Of a DNA stretch of 64,000 nt, positions 54,069-62,000 are shown piece after piece (within the stretch, counting starts at the first letter, position 1; each line of letters begins with the position of its first letter). The position numbers and the translations under genes were made by a program. The DNA lies in contig CAVRBK010000058.1 of NCBI GenBank assembly GCA_963719025.1, positions 37,913 to 101,912 of the forward strand, written 5' to 3'. The DNA is from Thiosocius sp963719025 (GTDB lineage: Bacteria > Pseudomonadota > Gammaproteobacteria > Chromatiales > Chromatiaceae). The notes below the pieces were generated by a model. That model worked only from the letters and a program-made list of their open reading frames with translations, searched no databases and was not told the origin of the DNA.

Positions 54069-54713
54069 ATGATCCGAATTCAACTCGTTGACGATCACCA
54101 CCTGTTCCGTGCCGGTGTGCGTAGCATCCTGCAGGAGCACGAAGACCTCGTCGTGGTGGGTGAGTTTTCGAATGGAGAGGATGTCGTCAAGGCTATTCGT
54201 AACGACCCGCCGGATCTCGTACTCATGGACGTGAACATGCCCGGCATGGGGGGCATTGAGGCCACCCGCAAGCTTTTGAAAATCGCGCCGGATGTAAAGG
54301 TGATCGCGGTGACGGTGTTGAGCGATGACCCTTTCCCCAATCAGTTGCTCGACGCGGGCGCGTTCGGATATATCTCAAAGGGCAGTGGTTCGGACGAGAT
54401 GATCGAGGCGATTCGAATGGTGATGAAGGGACATCACTATATTTCCGGCGACGTGGCGCAAAAGCTCACGTTGGCAAACTTCCGCAACAAGGGCGAATCG
54501 TCGCCAATCGGCACACTGTCGGCGCGCGAAATGCAGATCATGATGATGATCATCCAGGGGCAGGGCAACCAGGAGATCTCGGACACCCTTTTCCTGAGCC
54601 CCAAGACCGTGAGCACCTATCGCCATCGCCTGTATGAAAAGCTCGACGTCAGCAACGATGTCGAGTTGACCCACTTCGGTATCCGCCACGGCCTGGTCAA
54701 CAGTACGCAATGA
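54069..54713 (+). CDS. uvrY: GacA/UvrY-type response regulator
   Basis: The 214-residue NarL/FixJ-class regulator (E. coli UvrY 218) has a receiver with the acidic pocket DDHHLFRAGVRS, phospho-acceptor Asp54 (DLVLMDVNMPGMGG) and the Lys in FGYISKG, and a LuxR-type helix-turn-helix (LSAREMQIMMMIIQGQGNQE ISDTLFLSPKTVSTYRHRLY). It normally answers BarA/GacS and activates csrB-type RNAs. Its position before uvrC and pgsA is the same as E. coli, with one gene inserted. Its stop overlaps the glycosylase start (ATGA). Confidence 0.94.
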   Translation: MIRIQLVDDHHLFRAGVRSILQEHEDLVVVGEFSNGEDVVKAIRNDPPDLVLMDVNMPGMGGIEATRKLLKIAPDVKVIAVTVLSDDPFPNQLLDAGAFGYISKGSGSDEMIEAIRMVMKGHHYISGDVAQKLTLANFRNKGESSPIGTLSAREMQIMMMIIQGQGNQEISDTLFLSPKTVSTYRHRLYEKLDVSNDVELTHFGIRHGLVNSTQ

Positions 54714-55345
54714 GTGCGGCCGTGTTTGACCCCGACTGCCGGCAGTGCGAGCGCCTCGCCGACTTTCTTGACGAGGTTCGCGGACAACACCCGGATTACT
54801 TCTGCCGACCGGTGCCATCGTTTGGCGCGTCTGCGCCTGGGTTGCTGGTGGTCGGCCTGGCGCCGGGAATGCATGGCGCCAACGCCACGGGCCGGCCGTT
54901 TACCGGTGATCATGCGGGTATTCTGCTGTATGAAACCCTGCACAAATACAGCTTTGCCAGCGCGCCACAGTCGCAGGCCTTCGATGACGGGCTGGAACTG
55001 CTCGACTGCCGCATCACCAATGCCGTCAAGTGTCTGCCGCCACAGAACAAGCCGGTTGGCGCCGAGATCAACACCTGCCGGCAGTTTCTGTCCGCGGAAT
55101 TGACAGCGTTTCGACCCGGCGGGGTGGTGATTGCGCTGGGTTCGATTGCGCATAAATCGGTTGTCGCCGCATTCGGCGAGAAGCAGAAGGACCACAACTT
55201 TGCGCATGCCGCCGAACATCGCATGCCGCGCGGTATTACCCTGATCGATTCCTATCACTGCAGTCGCTACAACACGCAGACCCGCCGCCTCACCACGCCA
55301 ATGTTCGAGCAGGTCTTCGCCCGTGCCCGCGAACTTGTGAACTAA
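54710..55345 (+). CDS. Uracil-DNA glycosylase, family 5 (UdgB-like)
   Basis: The 211-residue protein has motif 1 GLAPGMHGANATGRPFTGDH, typical of family 5 UDG enzymes, which lack the polar Asp or Asn that activates water in other families, and motif 2 DSYHCSRYNTQT. CRQCERLADFL and NAVKCLPPQNKPVGAEINTC supply possible Fe-S cysteines. It excises uracil and other deaminated bases from DNA. It overlaps uvrY by four bases and precedes uvrC, making a small repair unit. Confidence 0.88.
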   Translation: MSAAVFDPDCRQCERLADFLDEVRGQHPDYFCRPVPSFGASAPGLLVVGLAPGMHGANATGRPFTGDHAGILLYETLHKYSFASAPQSQAFDDGLELLDCRITNAVKCLPPQNKPVGAEINTCRQFLSAELTAFRPGGVVIALGSIAHKSVVAAFGEKQKDHNFAHAAEHRMPRGITLIDSYHCSRYNTQTRRLTTPMFEQVFARARELVN

Positions 55346-55398
55346 CCCGGACCCTGCGTGCGGGTTTCAATCGCGGTGCCGCACAGTAAACTTGTGAT

Positions 55399-57222
55399 GT
55401 GACTGAAGCGGACGACACTTTCGACGCAAAAACCTTCCTGCGCAGCCTGACCGAGGGTCCGGGGGTCTATCGCATGCTGAATGGCGATGGCGAGGTGATG
55501 TACGTTGGCAAGGCGAAAAACCTGCGTCGGCGGGTCGGCAGTTACTTCACCCGCGCCAGCAATCAGCGCATCGCCAACATGGTGGCGCAGATCCGCGGTA
55601 TCGAGATCACGGCGACCCATACCGAATCCGAGGCACTGCTGCTTGAAAACAACCTGATCAAGGAGCACAAGCCGCGTTACAACGTTCTGCTGCGTGACGA
55701 CAAGAGCTATCCCTACCTGTTTCTGTCTGATGAGACCTTTCCCCGGCTGGCGTTCCACCGGGGCGCCCGCAAGCAGAAGGGGCGTTATTTCGGGCCATAC
55801 CCGAGCTCCGGTGCGGTACGCGAGTCACTGCAGTTGCTGCAAAAGCTTTTCCCGATCCGGCAGTGCGAAGACAGTTATTTCCGTAACCGTTCACGTCCCT
55901 GCCTGCAATACCAGATCGAACGCTGCACGGCCCCCTGTGTCGGTTTTGTCACGCCCGAGGCCTACGCGCAGGACGTCGCCGATACCGTGTTGTTTCTCGA
56001 CGGCAAGGCCTCTGACGTGGTGCAGCGATGGGTTGATAAAATGGAACAGGCCGCCGAGCGACTCGAGTTCGAAGAGGCCGCCCATCTTCGGGACCAGATC
56101 ACGGCGTTGCGGGCCGTGCAGGAAAAGCAGTATGTAAGTGGCGAGCGCGGCGATCTCGACATTGTGGCCGTTGCAAGCAAGGGCGGGATCGCCTGCATTC
56201 AGCTGTTCTATGTCCGTCAGGGTCGGAACCTGGGGAACAAGAGCCTGTTTCCACGCTCGGGGAACGGGGCTGAAGAGAGCGAGATAGTGTCTGCCTTTAT
56301 TGCGCAGTACTACCTCGGCAAGGCGGTGCCGCAGCAGATCCTGGTAAACGTCGAACCGGACGACAAGTTGGTTTTGCAGGAATCACTCAGTCGCCAGGCC
56401 GACCGAAAGGTCGTCATCCAGTCCCGACCGCGTGGGGAGCGTGCGCGCTGGTTACGCATGGCGGTGGATAATGCAGCACTGGCGCTGGTCTCCCGACTGG
56501 CCAACGAGGGCAATGCGCGGCAGCGCGTCGAGGCCCTGCAGGATGTCCTGGCGCTTCCCGAGCCGCCATTGCGAATGGAATGTTTCGATATCAGCCATAC
56601 CCAGGGCGATCAGACTGTCGCGTCGTGCGTTGTGTTCAGCGAAGGCGGTCCCAGCAAGGCCGACTACCGACGATTCAATATCAAAGGGATCACGCCAGGC
56701 GACGACTATGCCGCGATGCGCCAGGCGCTGGAGCGGCGCTACAAGCGTGTCATGGCCGGTGAGGGCAGGTTGCCCGACATTCTGCTGATCGACGGTGGAC
56801 AGGGGCAGTTGAATATCGCCCGCGACATCATCAACGAACTGGGCGTCGAAGGCGTGTTGCTGCTCGGCGTCGCCAAGGGCCCCGACAGGCGTGCCGGCAT
56901 GGAGCAGCTGTTCTTGTTGGGTCGCACCGAGCCTCTTATACTGCCGGCAGACTCACCGGCACTGCATCTGGTGCAGCAGATTCGCGACGAAGCGCATCGT
57001 TTTGCAATCACCGGGCACCGACAGCGCCGTGGAAAGGCGAAAACACGATCGGTGCTGGAGGATATCAGCGGTATCGGACCCAAGCGTCGGACGCGTCTGT
57101 TGAAGCAGTTTGGCGGTTTGCAGGGCCTGTCGCGCGCGGGTATCGAAGACATCAGAACGGTTGAGGGCATCAGTGAAAAGCTGGCGCAGGAAATTTACGC
57201 AGCATTTCACGGTAACAAATGA
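55399..57222 (+). CDS. uvrC: Excinuclease ABC subunit C
   Basis: UvrC makes both incisions in nucleotide excision repair. The 607-residue protein (E. coli 610) starts at GTG. It has the GIY-YIG nuclease (GPGVYRMLNGDGEVMYVGKA KNLRRR, residues about 15-95), the UvrB-binding UVR motif (VDKMEQAAERLEFEEAAHLR DQ), the RNase H-like C-terminal nuclease (CFDISHTQGDQTVASCVVF and LLIDGGQGQLN) and a tandem helix-hairpin-helix (ISGIGPKRRTRLLKQFGG). pgsA overlaps its stop by four bases. Confidence 0.97.
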   Translation: MTEADDTFDAKTFLRSLTEGPGVYRMLNGDGEVMYVGKAKNLRRRVGSYFTRASNQRIANMVAQIRGIEITATHTESEALLLENNLIKEHKPRYNVLLRDDKSYPYLFLSDETFPRLAFHRGARKQKGRYFGPYPSSGAVRESLQLLQKLFPIRQCEDSYFRNRSRPCLQYQIERCTAPCVGFVTPEAYAQDVADTVLFLDGKASDVVQRWVDKMEQAAERLEFEEAAHLRDQITALRAVQEKQYVSGERGDLDIVAVASKGGIACIQLFYVRQGRNLGNKSLFPRSGNGAEESEIVSAFIAQYYLGKAVPQQILVNVEPDDKLVLQESLSRQADRKVVIQSRPRGERARWLRMAVDNAALALVSRLANEGNARQRVEALQDVLALPEPPLRMECFDISHTQGDQTVASCVVFSEGGPSKADYRRFNIKGITPGDDYAAMRQALERRYKRVMAGEGRLPDILLIDGGQGQLNIARDIINELGVEGVLLLGVAKGPDRRAGMEQLFLLGRTEPLILPADSPALHLVQQIRDEAHRFAITGHRQRRGKAKTRSVLEDISGIGPKRRTRLLKQFGGLQGLSRAGIEDIRTVEGISEKLAQEIYAAFHGNK

Positions 57223-57813
57223 ACCCGATTTATAATCTTCCCAACCTGTTGACGGTGCTGCGGATCTTTCTGATCCCGGTTTTTCTTGTGCTGTTTTATC
57301 TTCCCGTTCCCTGGAGTCGCGAAGCGGCGACGGCCGTTTTCATTCTCGCCGCGCATCACCGATTGGCTGGACGGTTATCTGGCGCGACGCATGCAGCTGG
57401 TATCCGCGTTCGGTGCTTTTCTCGACCCGGTGGCCGACAAGCTGATGGTCGCGACGGCGCTGGTGCTGCTGGTTCAGTCTGATCCGAGCATCCTGATGGC
57501 GGTGGCGGCCGCGGTCATCATCGGCCGGGAAATCGCCATCTCGGCGTTGCGCGAATGGATGGCCGAACTGGGCAGCCGGACCAAGGTCGCGGTCTCGGAG
57601 ATCGGAAAATTCAAGACCGCTGCCCAGATGGCGGCGATTACCCTGCTGATCTATCGCGACGATCTCTGGGCCATGCCGACCTATGTGGTGGGGCTGGTCC
57701 TGCTGAGCATCGCAGTGGTGCTGACCCTGTGGTCGATGACCCTGTATGTGCGGGCGGCGTGGCCCAGTCTGCGCGGCGACGAGGTCCCGCCGCGCCTGAC
57801 CGAAGATCCTTGA
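57219..57813 (+). CDS. pgsA: CDP-diacylglycerol--glycerol-3-phosphate 3-phosphatidyltransferase, frameshifted
   Basis: PgsA makes phosphatidylglycerophosphate, the committed step to PG and cardiolipin. The first frame reads MNPIYNLPNLLTVLRIFLIP to FILAA; the remainder, with the catalytic CDP-alcohol phosphotransferase motif D-x2-DG-x2-AR-x8-G-x3-D-x3-D (DWLDGYLARR ... FGAFLDPVADK), lies in the next frame. Removing a C at 57354 joins AAITDWLDGYLAR and gives 197 residues (E. coli 182). PgsA is essential, so error is the likely cause. Its ATG overlaps the uvrC stop, as in close relatives. Confidence 0.92.
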
Positions 57814-57822
57814 GTATCAGGG

Positions 57823-57850
57823 TTGACACATGCCGCCAAATGCCTAAAAT
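57823..57850 (+). promoter_or_regulatory. Sigma-70 promoter for tRNA-Gly
   Basis: TTGACA (57823-57828), a 16-base spacer, and TAAAAT (57845-57850) lie 14 bases before the tRNA-Gly, with a GCGC-rich discriminator typical of stringently controlled stable-RNA promoters. Confidence 0.88.
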
Positions 57851-57864
57851 ACTGCGCTCGTTCG

Positions 57865-57940
<76 letters not shown>

Positions 57941-57951
57941 GATATTCCAGG

Positions 57952-57978
57952 AAACCCCGCACGCAAGCGGGGTTTCTT
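57952..57978 (+). terminator. Terminator or attenuator between tRNA-Gly and tRNA-Cys
   Basis: A 9-bp stem AAACCCCGC/GCGGGGTTT with a six-base loop and a short imperfect T-run (TTTCTTGTTT). It lies between two tRNA genes that are usually co-transcribed, so read-through may be partial. Confidence 0.7.
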
Positions 57979-58020
57979 GTTTCAATCGCGACATTCGTCG
58001 TGACTGATGATGCCCAGTTT

Positions 58021-58094
58021 GGCCGAGTGGCAGAGTGGTTATGCAGCGGATTGCAAATCCGTGGACATCGGTTCGATTCCGGTCTCGGCCTCCA
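58021..58094 (+). tRNA. cysT: tRNA-Cys (anticodon GCA)
   Basis: A 74-base tRNA: acceptor GGCCGAG pairs with CTCGGCC, discriminator T and encoded CCA; anticodon loop TTGCAAA contains GCA; T-arm CGGTTCGATTCCG. The order after pgsA and tRNA-Gly is that of E. coli cysT. Confidence 0.97.
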
Positions 58095-58525
58095 TTTTTC
58101 CAATGATTGAATCCTTGTCCTAAGCCCACCTGTGGCGGCTTTTCGCGAAGCGCCGTTAGACTCGCGCGCCCTCAACCCGCTGTTCAGGCGTTTTCCTGCG
58201 CCTTGCCGAATGGTTAATCCACGCGTCAATCGGACATCGGTTCGCAGACCCGGGGTTTTCGCTGAGTAAACGAAACCAAGTGACCCCGTTCCTGTCGCTC
58301 ATCGCTGGAAAATGAAATCGTCTGTCGAGCCTGTCTGGATCGATAAGGGATGCGCTGGATCACCCGCGCCGCCGAAAAACCCCGACCCTTGAACACTTCG
58401 GTAATTTCGATGTTTGGACGACCCATATGCGAATTATTTTTAAGTCGATCGTCGCGCAAACTGTTCTTTAACAGCAGTCAGGATTGAGACTGCATCAGCC
58501 ATTTTCCAGGGAGCAATCAACGATC
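58095..58525. other. Intergenic stretch after tRNA-Cys
   Basis: About 430 bases hold no gene I can support. In E. coli a tRNA-Leu (leuZ) follows cysT; none is found here. A reverse-strand frame at 58226-58459 resembles no family. A fragment near 58200-58250 contains GGTTCGCAGACC, vaguely like a T-arm, but no cloverleaf forms. Confidence 0.5.
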
Positions 58526-59230
58526 ATGTTTGATGTCAAACAAATTTTGAATCAGTACCTGGGCGGCCAGATCGATGGCGCGCCACAAGGTAGCGAGAAG
58601 GCCGGAAATATGGGTGGAATCGCCGGTGGGGCGCTTGCCGGTGGTCTGCTCGGCCTGCTGGCGGGGACGAAGACCGGGCGGAAAGTCGGTAAGAATGTCC
58701 TCACCTATGGCGGAACAGCGCTACTGGGCGGTCTAGCCTACAAGGCCTGGCGTGACTGGCAGAATGGAAAGCCCGCAGCACAGCCAGGATCTGCGGCGGG
58801 CATGGCGGATATCGACCTGCCAACCCCTCCGTCCGGTTCCGCGTTTCTGCCACCTCCGGGGCAGGAGGCAGGCCTGGAACGTGACTTGATCCGTGCCATG
58901 ATCGGTGCGGCAAAGGCGGACGGGGAGATTGATGCCCTGGAACGGGAGCGCATTTTCGAGCAGGCGGAACAGCTTGGGATGGATGATGCGATGCGCACGT
59001 TTATTTCCGAGGAACTGGCGAGTCCGCTCGACCTTGGAAAGATCGTGGCGCCTGCGGTCGGTGCTGAGACCGCGGCCGAGATCTATACCGCATCGCTGAT
59101 GGCTGTAGACGCATCGAAGCCGGCGGAGAAAGGTTACCTGGCGATGCTGGCGGCGCGGCTGAAACTGGAACCAGGCCTGGTGGAGCATCTCCACGCCGTG
59201 ACTGCGGCGGCGATAAAAGCGGCAAGTTGA
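58526..59230 (+). CDS. yebE: DUF533 (YebE-like, TerB-type) membrane protein
   Basis: From the ATG at 58526 (MFDVKQILNQYLGGQIDGAP) with GGGAG upstream, the protein has 234 residues. A glycine-rich hydrophobic segment (GGIAGGALAGGLLGLLAGTK, YGGTALLGGLAYKAW) is followed by a Pro-rich linker and a C-terminal TerB-like helical domain (IRAMIGAAKADGEIDALERE RIFEQ), whose acidic residues can bind metal. This is the YebE/DUF533 layout. Cellular role is unknown; YebE responds to envelope stress in E. coli. Confidence 0.87.
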   Translation: MFDVKQILNQYLGGQIDGAPQGSEKAGNMGGIAGGALAGGLLGLLAGTKTGRKVGKNVLTYGGTALLGGLAYKAWRDWQNGKPAAQPGSAAGMADIDLPTPPSGSAFLPPPGQEAGLERDLIRAMIGAAKADGEIDALERERIFEQAEQLGMDDAMRTFISEELASPLDLGKIVAPAVGAETAAEIYTASLMAVDASKPAEKGYLAMLAARLKLEPGLVEHLHAVTAAAIKAAS

Positions 59231-59370
59231 TCCGATTCGCTGGGCGGTTATTGCGACTCCGACAACGCGCCCAGCCTGTCTGGCAAGGCCTGGTCAATGG
59301 CGGATGAACATTCCGGCATTTCGTCTTCGCGCATCTTGTCGGTTCACATCCGGCTGACAGGATCGGCGGG

Positions 59371-60276
59371 TCAGACGAAAAGCTGGTTGCGGGCTGTCTC
59401 GGTGATCGCAGAAACGGCCGGGTGTTTGATCCGCCGTTCGGCAGAGATCAGGTAGTAGCGTTCGGTTATTTCCAGTGTGCGGCCTATGGTTTCCACACCA
59501 TATTTGTCCAGTACATCCTTTTCCACCGCGCTTGGAGAACTGAATACCCCCGCCCCACGTTCACCGAAAGCCTTCATAAGGGCGCGGTCATCAAATTCGG
59601 CGACCACGAACGGATTGATCTGTTTGCGTTCGAACCAGGCCTCCAATTCTCTGCGCAAGGCGCTGCCGCCGCTCGGCATCAACATGCGCGCGCCATCGAG
59701 ACACTGCGGAAAATCGGTTTTCATCGATTTGGCCCGCTTTGGCGTGGCGAAAAAGCTGATACCCGACTCGCCCAGGATGTGATTGTAGGCACGAATATTC
59801 AGCGTTGGATTGATCGGGCTGTCAGCCAGTACGACATCGAGCTTATGCACGGATAGGTCCGCAAGCAAATCCACCAGCGGCGCCTCATGGCAAATCAAGC
59901 GCACCATCTCGTCCATCTGCAGGACCGGCTCCAGCACCCGGTAGGCGAGCAGTTTTGGCACCACCATGGCCACCCCGACCTTCAGCGTGAGCGCGGAGCC
60001 GGGTGTATGCCCGGCCAGCACGTCCTGCAGTTCGACGCCGAGGCGAAACATTTCGTCGGCGTAGGAAAACACCAGCCGGCCGGTCTCGGTCAATACCAGG
60101 TTGCGTCCATCCTTGTCGAAAAGTTTTGAGCCCACCTGGCTTTCGAGATCTCGCAATTGCCCACTGATGGTCTGCGGGGTCAGGAAAAGCGTTTCGGCCG
60201 CCTTGGTGATGGAACCATGACTGGCCACCGACCAGAAGTAGCGCAGATGTTTGAGGTTGAGCTTTAGGTTGGCCAT
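59371..60276 (-). CDS. nhaR: LysR-family regulator, NhaR-like
   Basis: The 301-residue protein (E. coli NhaR 301) has the distinctive N-terminal helix-turn-helix LNLKHLRYFWSVASHGSITK AAETLFLTPQTISGQLRDLE, closer to NhaR (NHLYYFWHVYKEGSV, LTPQTITGQIRALE) than to general LysR proteins. The effector domain includes LSVHKLDVVLADSPI and EFDDRALMKAFGERGAGVF, also NhaR-like. NhaR activates the Na+/H+ antiporter gene nhaA in E. coli. Here the neighbouring genes encode antiporter-like subunits, which supports a sodium or pH role. Confidence 0.87.
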   Translation of the reverse strand: MANLKLNLKHLRYFWSVASHGSITKAAETLFLTPQTISGQLRDLESQVGSKLFDKDGRNLVLTETGRLVFSYADEMFRLGVELQDVLAGHTPGSALTLKVGVAMVVPKLLAYRVLEPVLQMDEMVRLICHEAPLVDLLADLSVHKLDVVLADSPINPTLNIRAYNHILGESGISFFATPKRAKSMKTDFPQCLDGARMLMPSGGSALRRELEAWFERKQINPFVVAEFDDRALMKAFGERGAGVFSSPSAVEKDVLDKYGVETIGRTLEITERYYLISAERRIKHPAVSAITETARNQLFV

Positions 60277-60398
60277 CTTGAGTTTCCTTGTTCGCGTCGC
60301 GGTTCGTGCATCGCTCAGGTTACGTGCCTTCGGGCGGTCTGAATAATAGACTGCGGGTCTAACCGTTCATAAAGCGCTTTTTTTGCCTCCTGGCCGGA

Positions 60399-62000
60399 TC
60401 AGCCGGGCATCAAGCCAACTGCCAGCAAAGAAATGCCCAGCACGAACCACAGCAGAATCCCGACACGGCGGATGGCAACCGGGAGAGAGGCCTGCGATGT
60501 CAGCAGCACCGGCGAGAATCTCAGATCGCGAAACTGCAGACGTGAACTCGACAACTGATACGCCGCGCCGACAAGACACAGCACATCCCCGGGGGGAATC
60601 GTTGGTGGTGAGAAGGATGAGCGGTGCTGCGCACGCCAAACCAGCAGCGTGATGGCAAGGCCTATTGCGATCATTCCCAGTCCGGAAGATGACAGCGGCA
60701 AGGGCAGAAAAATCAGCGGCATCAACACGGCCGATGCGGCCGTAAGCAACCAGAAGACCGAGGCATATTGGAATTCTGCTGCGGCCCCACGCTGCGCAAG
60801 CAGCCACAGCATGCGGGCCATCAGCAGCGTTGTACCAATGGCGGAGAAGCCAAACAGCAAGGCCAGGTTGAGACTGCTTGCAGCGGTCGCTTCAGTGAGT
60901 GCGATCTTGGCGCCGGCGCCGGATGTCAGCGGCGCACCCATCATCGCCAGGGCAAGCACACCAAGCGCTGCAAGCAGCCATGGCCTGTTGCCGTGCTGCT
61001 GCCATTCGCCGAGACCGAGAAACAGGGTGCCTTTCAGCAACAGGTGATGCATCGCGAACATCACCAGCGCCGCAACGATCCCGGGCGCCATGTCGGGATG
61101 GATCTGTGCCACGGCAAAAACGCCGGTGGCCAGCCCCATCTTGGCGATACTCGAGTAGCCCAGAACTGCGCGCGGATCGCGCTGCATCAGGCCCGCAAGG
61201 ACACCCAGCGCAGTGCCGATCACGCCCACCATCAGCAGGATTTCGCCCCAGCCCAGCAGTGCATCGCTACCTGCCGGCAGGAAACGTATCCAGCCGAGTA
61301 GACCGGCGCTGATCATTGGTCCACTGAGGACGGCGGCCGCGGCGGCGGGGGCCGCCCGGTAGGCGAGCGGTAGCCAGACATGCAGACCGGGCAATGCCAG
61401 TTTGATACCGAAGCCGAAGAGCAGGAGCGCCACGGTGCCCTGGTTCAGAATTTCCGGGGTCAGATCGGCGAAGCCGAACGTGCCCATGCGCTGGGCGAGC
61501 ATCACCACGGCGGCGAACAGCGCCATCTCACCCACCAGGGTCCAGGCCAGATAGACCCGGGCGGCGCGGCGTGCATGTTGCGAGCGGCGGTGTGCGATCA
61601 GCCCGGTCGCTGCGAGGCCCATCAAGGCGAAGCCGACGTAAAAGGTCACGATGTCTGCAGCAAGGATCAATAGCAGGTTGCCAGAACAGGCCAACAGAAA
61701 GAACAGGGCGAAACGCGCAAAATGGGCATCGCCATGCATGCGAATGGTGGCGTACAGGCCAGCGAACAGCCACATCGCACTGCTGAACAGCAGAAAAGAT
61801 GCGCCAATCGGGTCGAGATGCAGTGACAGGCCGAGCAACAGCCAGGGGATATCGAGCGCACTGCCGGCGGGCACCATGACGCTGGCCAGCAATGCAGGCA
61901 ATGCGGCAAGCGCGATCATCCGGGGTCCGTACCGATTGCCAAGCAGCGGCAGCATCAGCATCGGTGTCATCCAGGACAAGGCAAGCAACGATGTGCTCAT
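60399..62000 (-). CDS. NuoM/MrpD-like membrane subunit with altered proton-path residues
   Basis: The start at 61998-62000 overlaps the preceding stop by four bases (ATGA), giving 533 residues and about 14 helices. It aligns with the 61997-63499 gene: VTFYVGFALMGLAATGLIAH against FTFVIFYELLTLATYPLVAH, and IKLALPGLHVWLPLAYRAAP against VKAALVPLHGWLPQAMVAPA. The helix-5 Glu (NuoM Glu144) is Ala here and the helix-8 Lys (VVKAG) is Ser (MISAG), while the helix-7 Lys is kept. It may be structural rather than ion-translocating. The C-terminal part beyond residue 440 is divergent. Confidence 0.85.
   Translation of the reverse strand: MSTSLLALSWMTPMLMLPLLGNRYGPRMIALAALPALLASVMVPAGSALDIPWLLLGLSLHLDPIGASFLLFSSAMWLFAGLYATIRMHGDAHFARFALFFLLACSGNLLLILAADIVTFYVGFALMGLAATGLIAHRRSQHARRAARVYLAWTLVGEMALFAAVVMLAQRMGTFGFADLTPEILNQGTVALLLFGFGIKLALPGLHVWLPLAYRAAPAAAAAVLSGPMISAGLLGWIRFLPAGSDALLGWGEILLMVGVIGTALGVLAGLMQRDPRAVLGYSSIAKMGLATGVFAVAQIHPDMAPGIVAALVMFAMHHLLLKGTLFLGLGEWQQHGNRPWLLAALGVLALAMMGAPLTSGAGAKIALTEATAASSLNLALLFGFSAIGTTLLMARMLWLLAQRGAAAEFQYASVFWLLTAASAVLMPLIFLPLPLSSSGLGMIAIGLAITLLVWRAQHRSSFSPPTIPPGDVLCLVGAAYQLSSSRLQFRDLRFSPVLLTSQASLPVAIRRVGILLWFVLGISLLAVGLMPG

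Noticed and set aside
58195..58262. Possible decayed tRNA-Leu (leuZ position)
   Set aside because: Only a short T-arm-like string is present; no acceptor or anticodon stem can be formed.
58226..58459. A 77-codon reverse frame after tRNA-Cys
   Set aside because: No recognised motif, no ribosome site, and composition like surrounding intergenic DNA.
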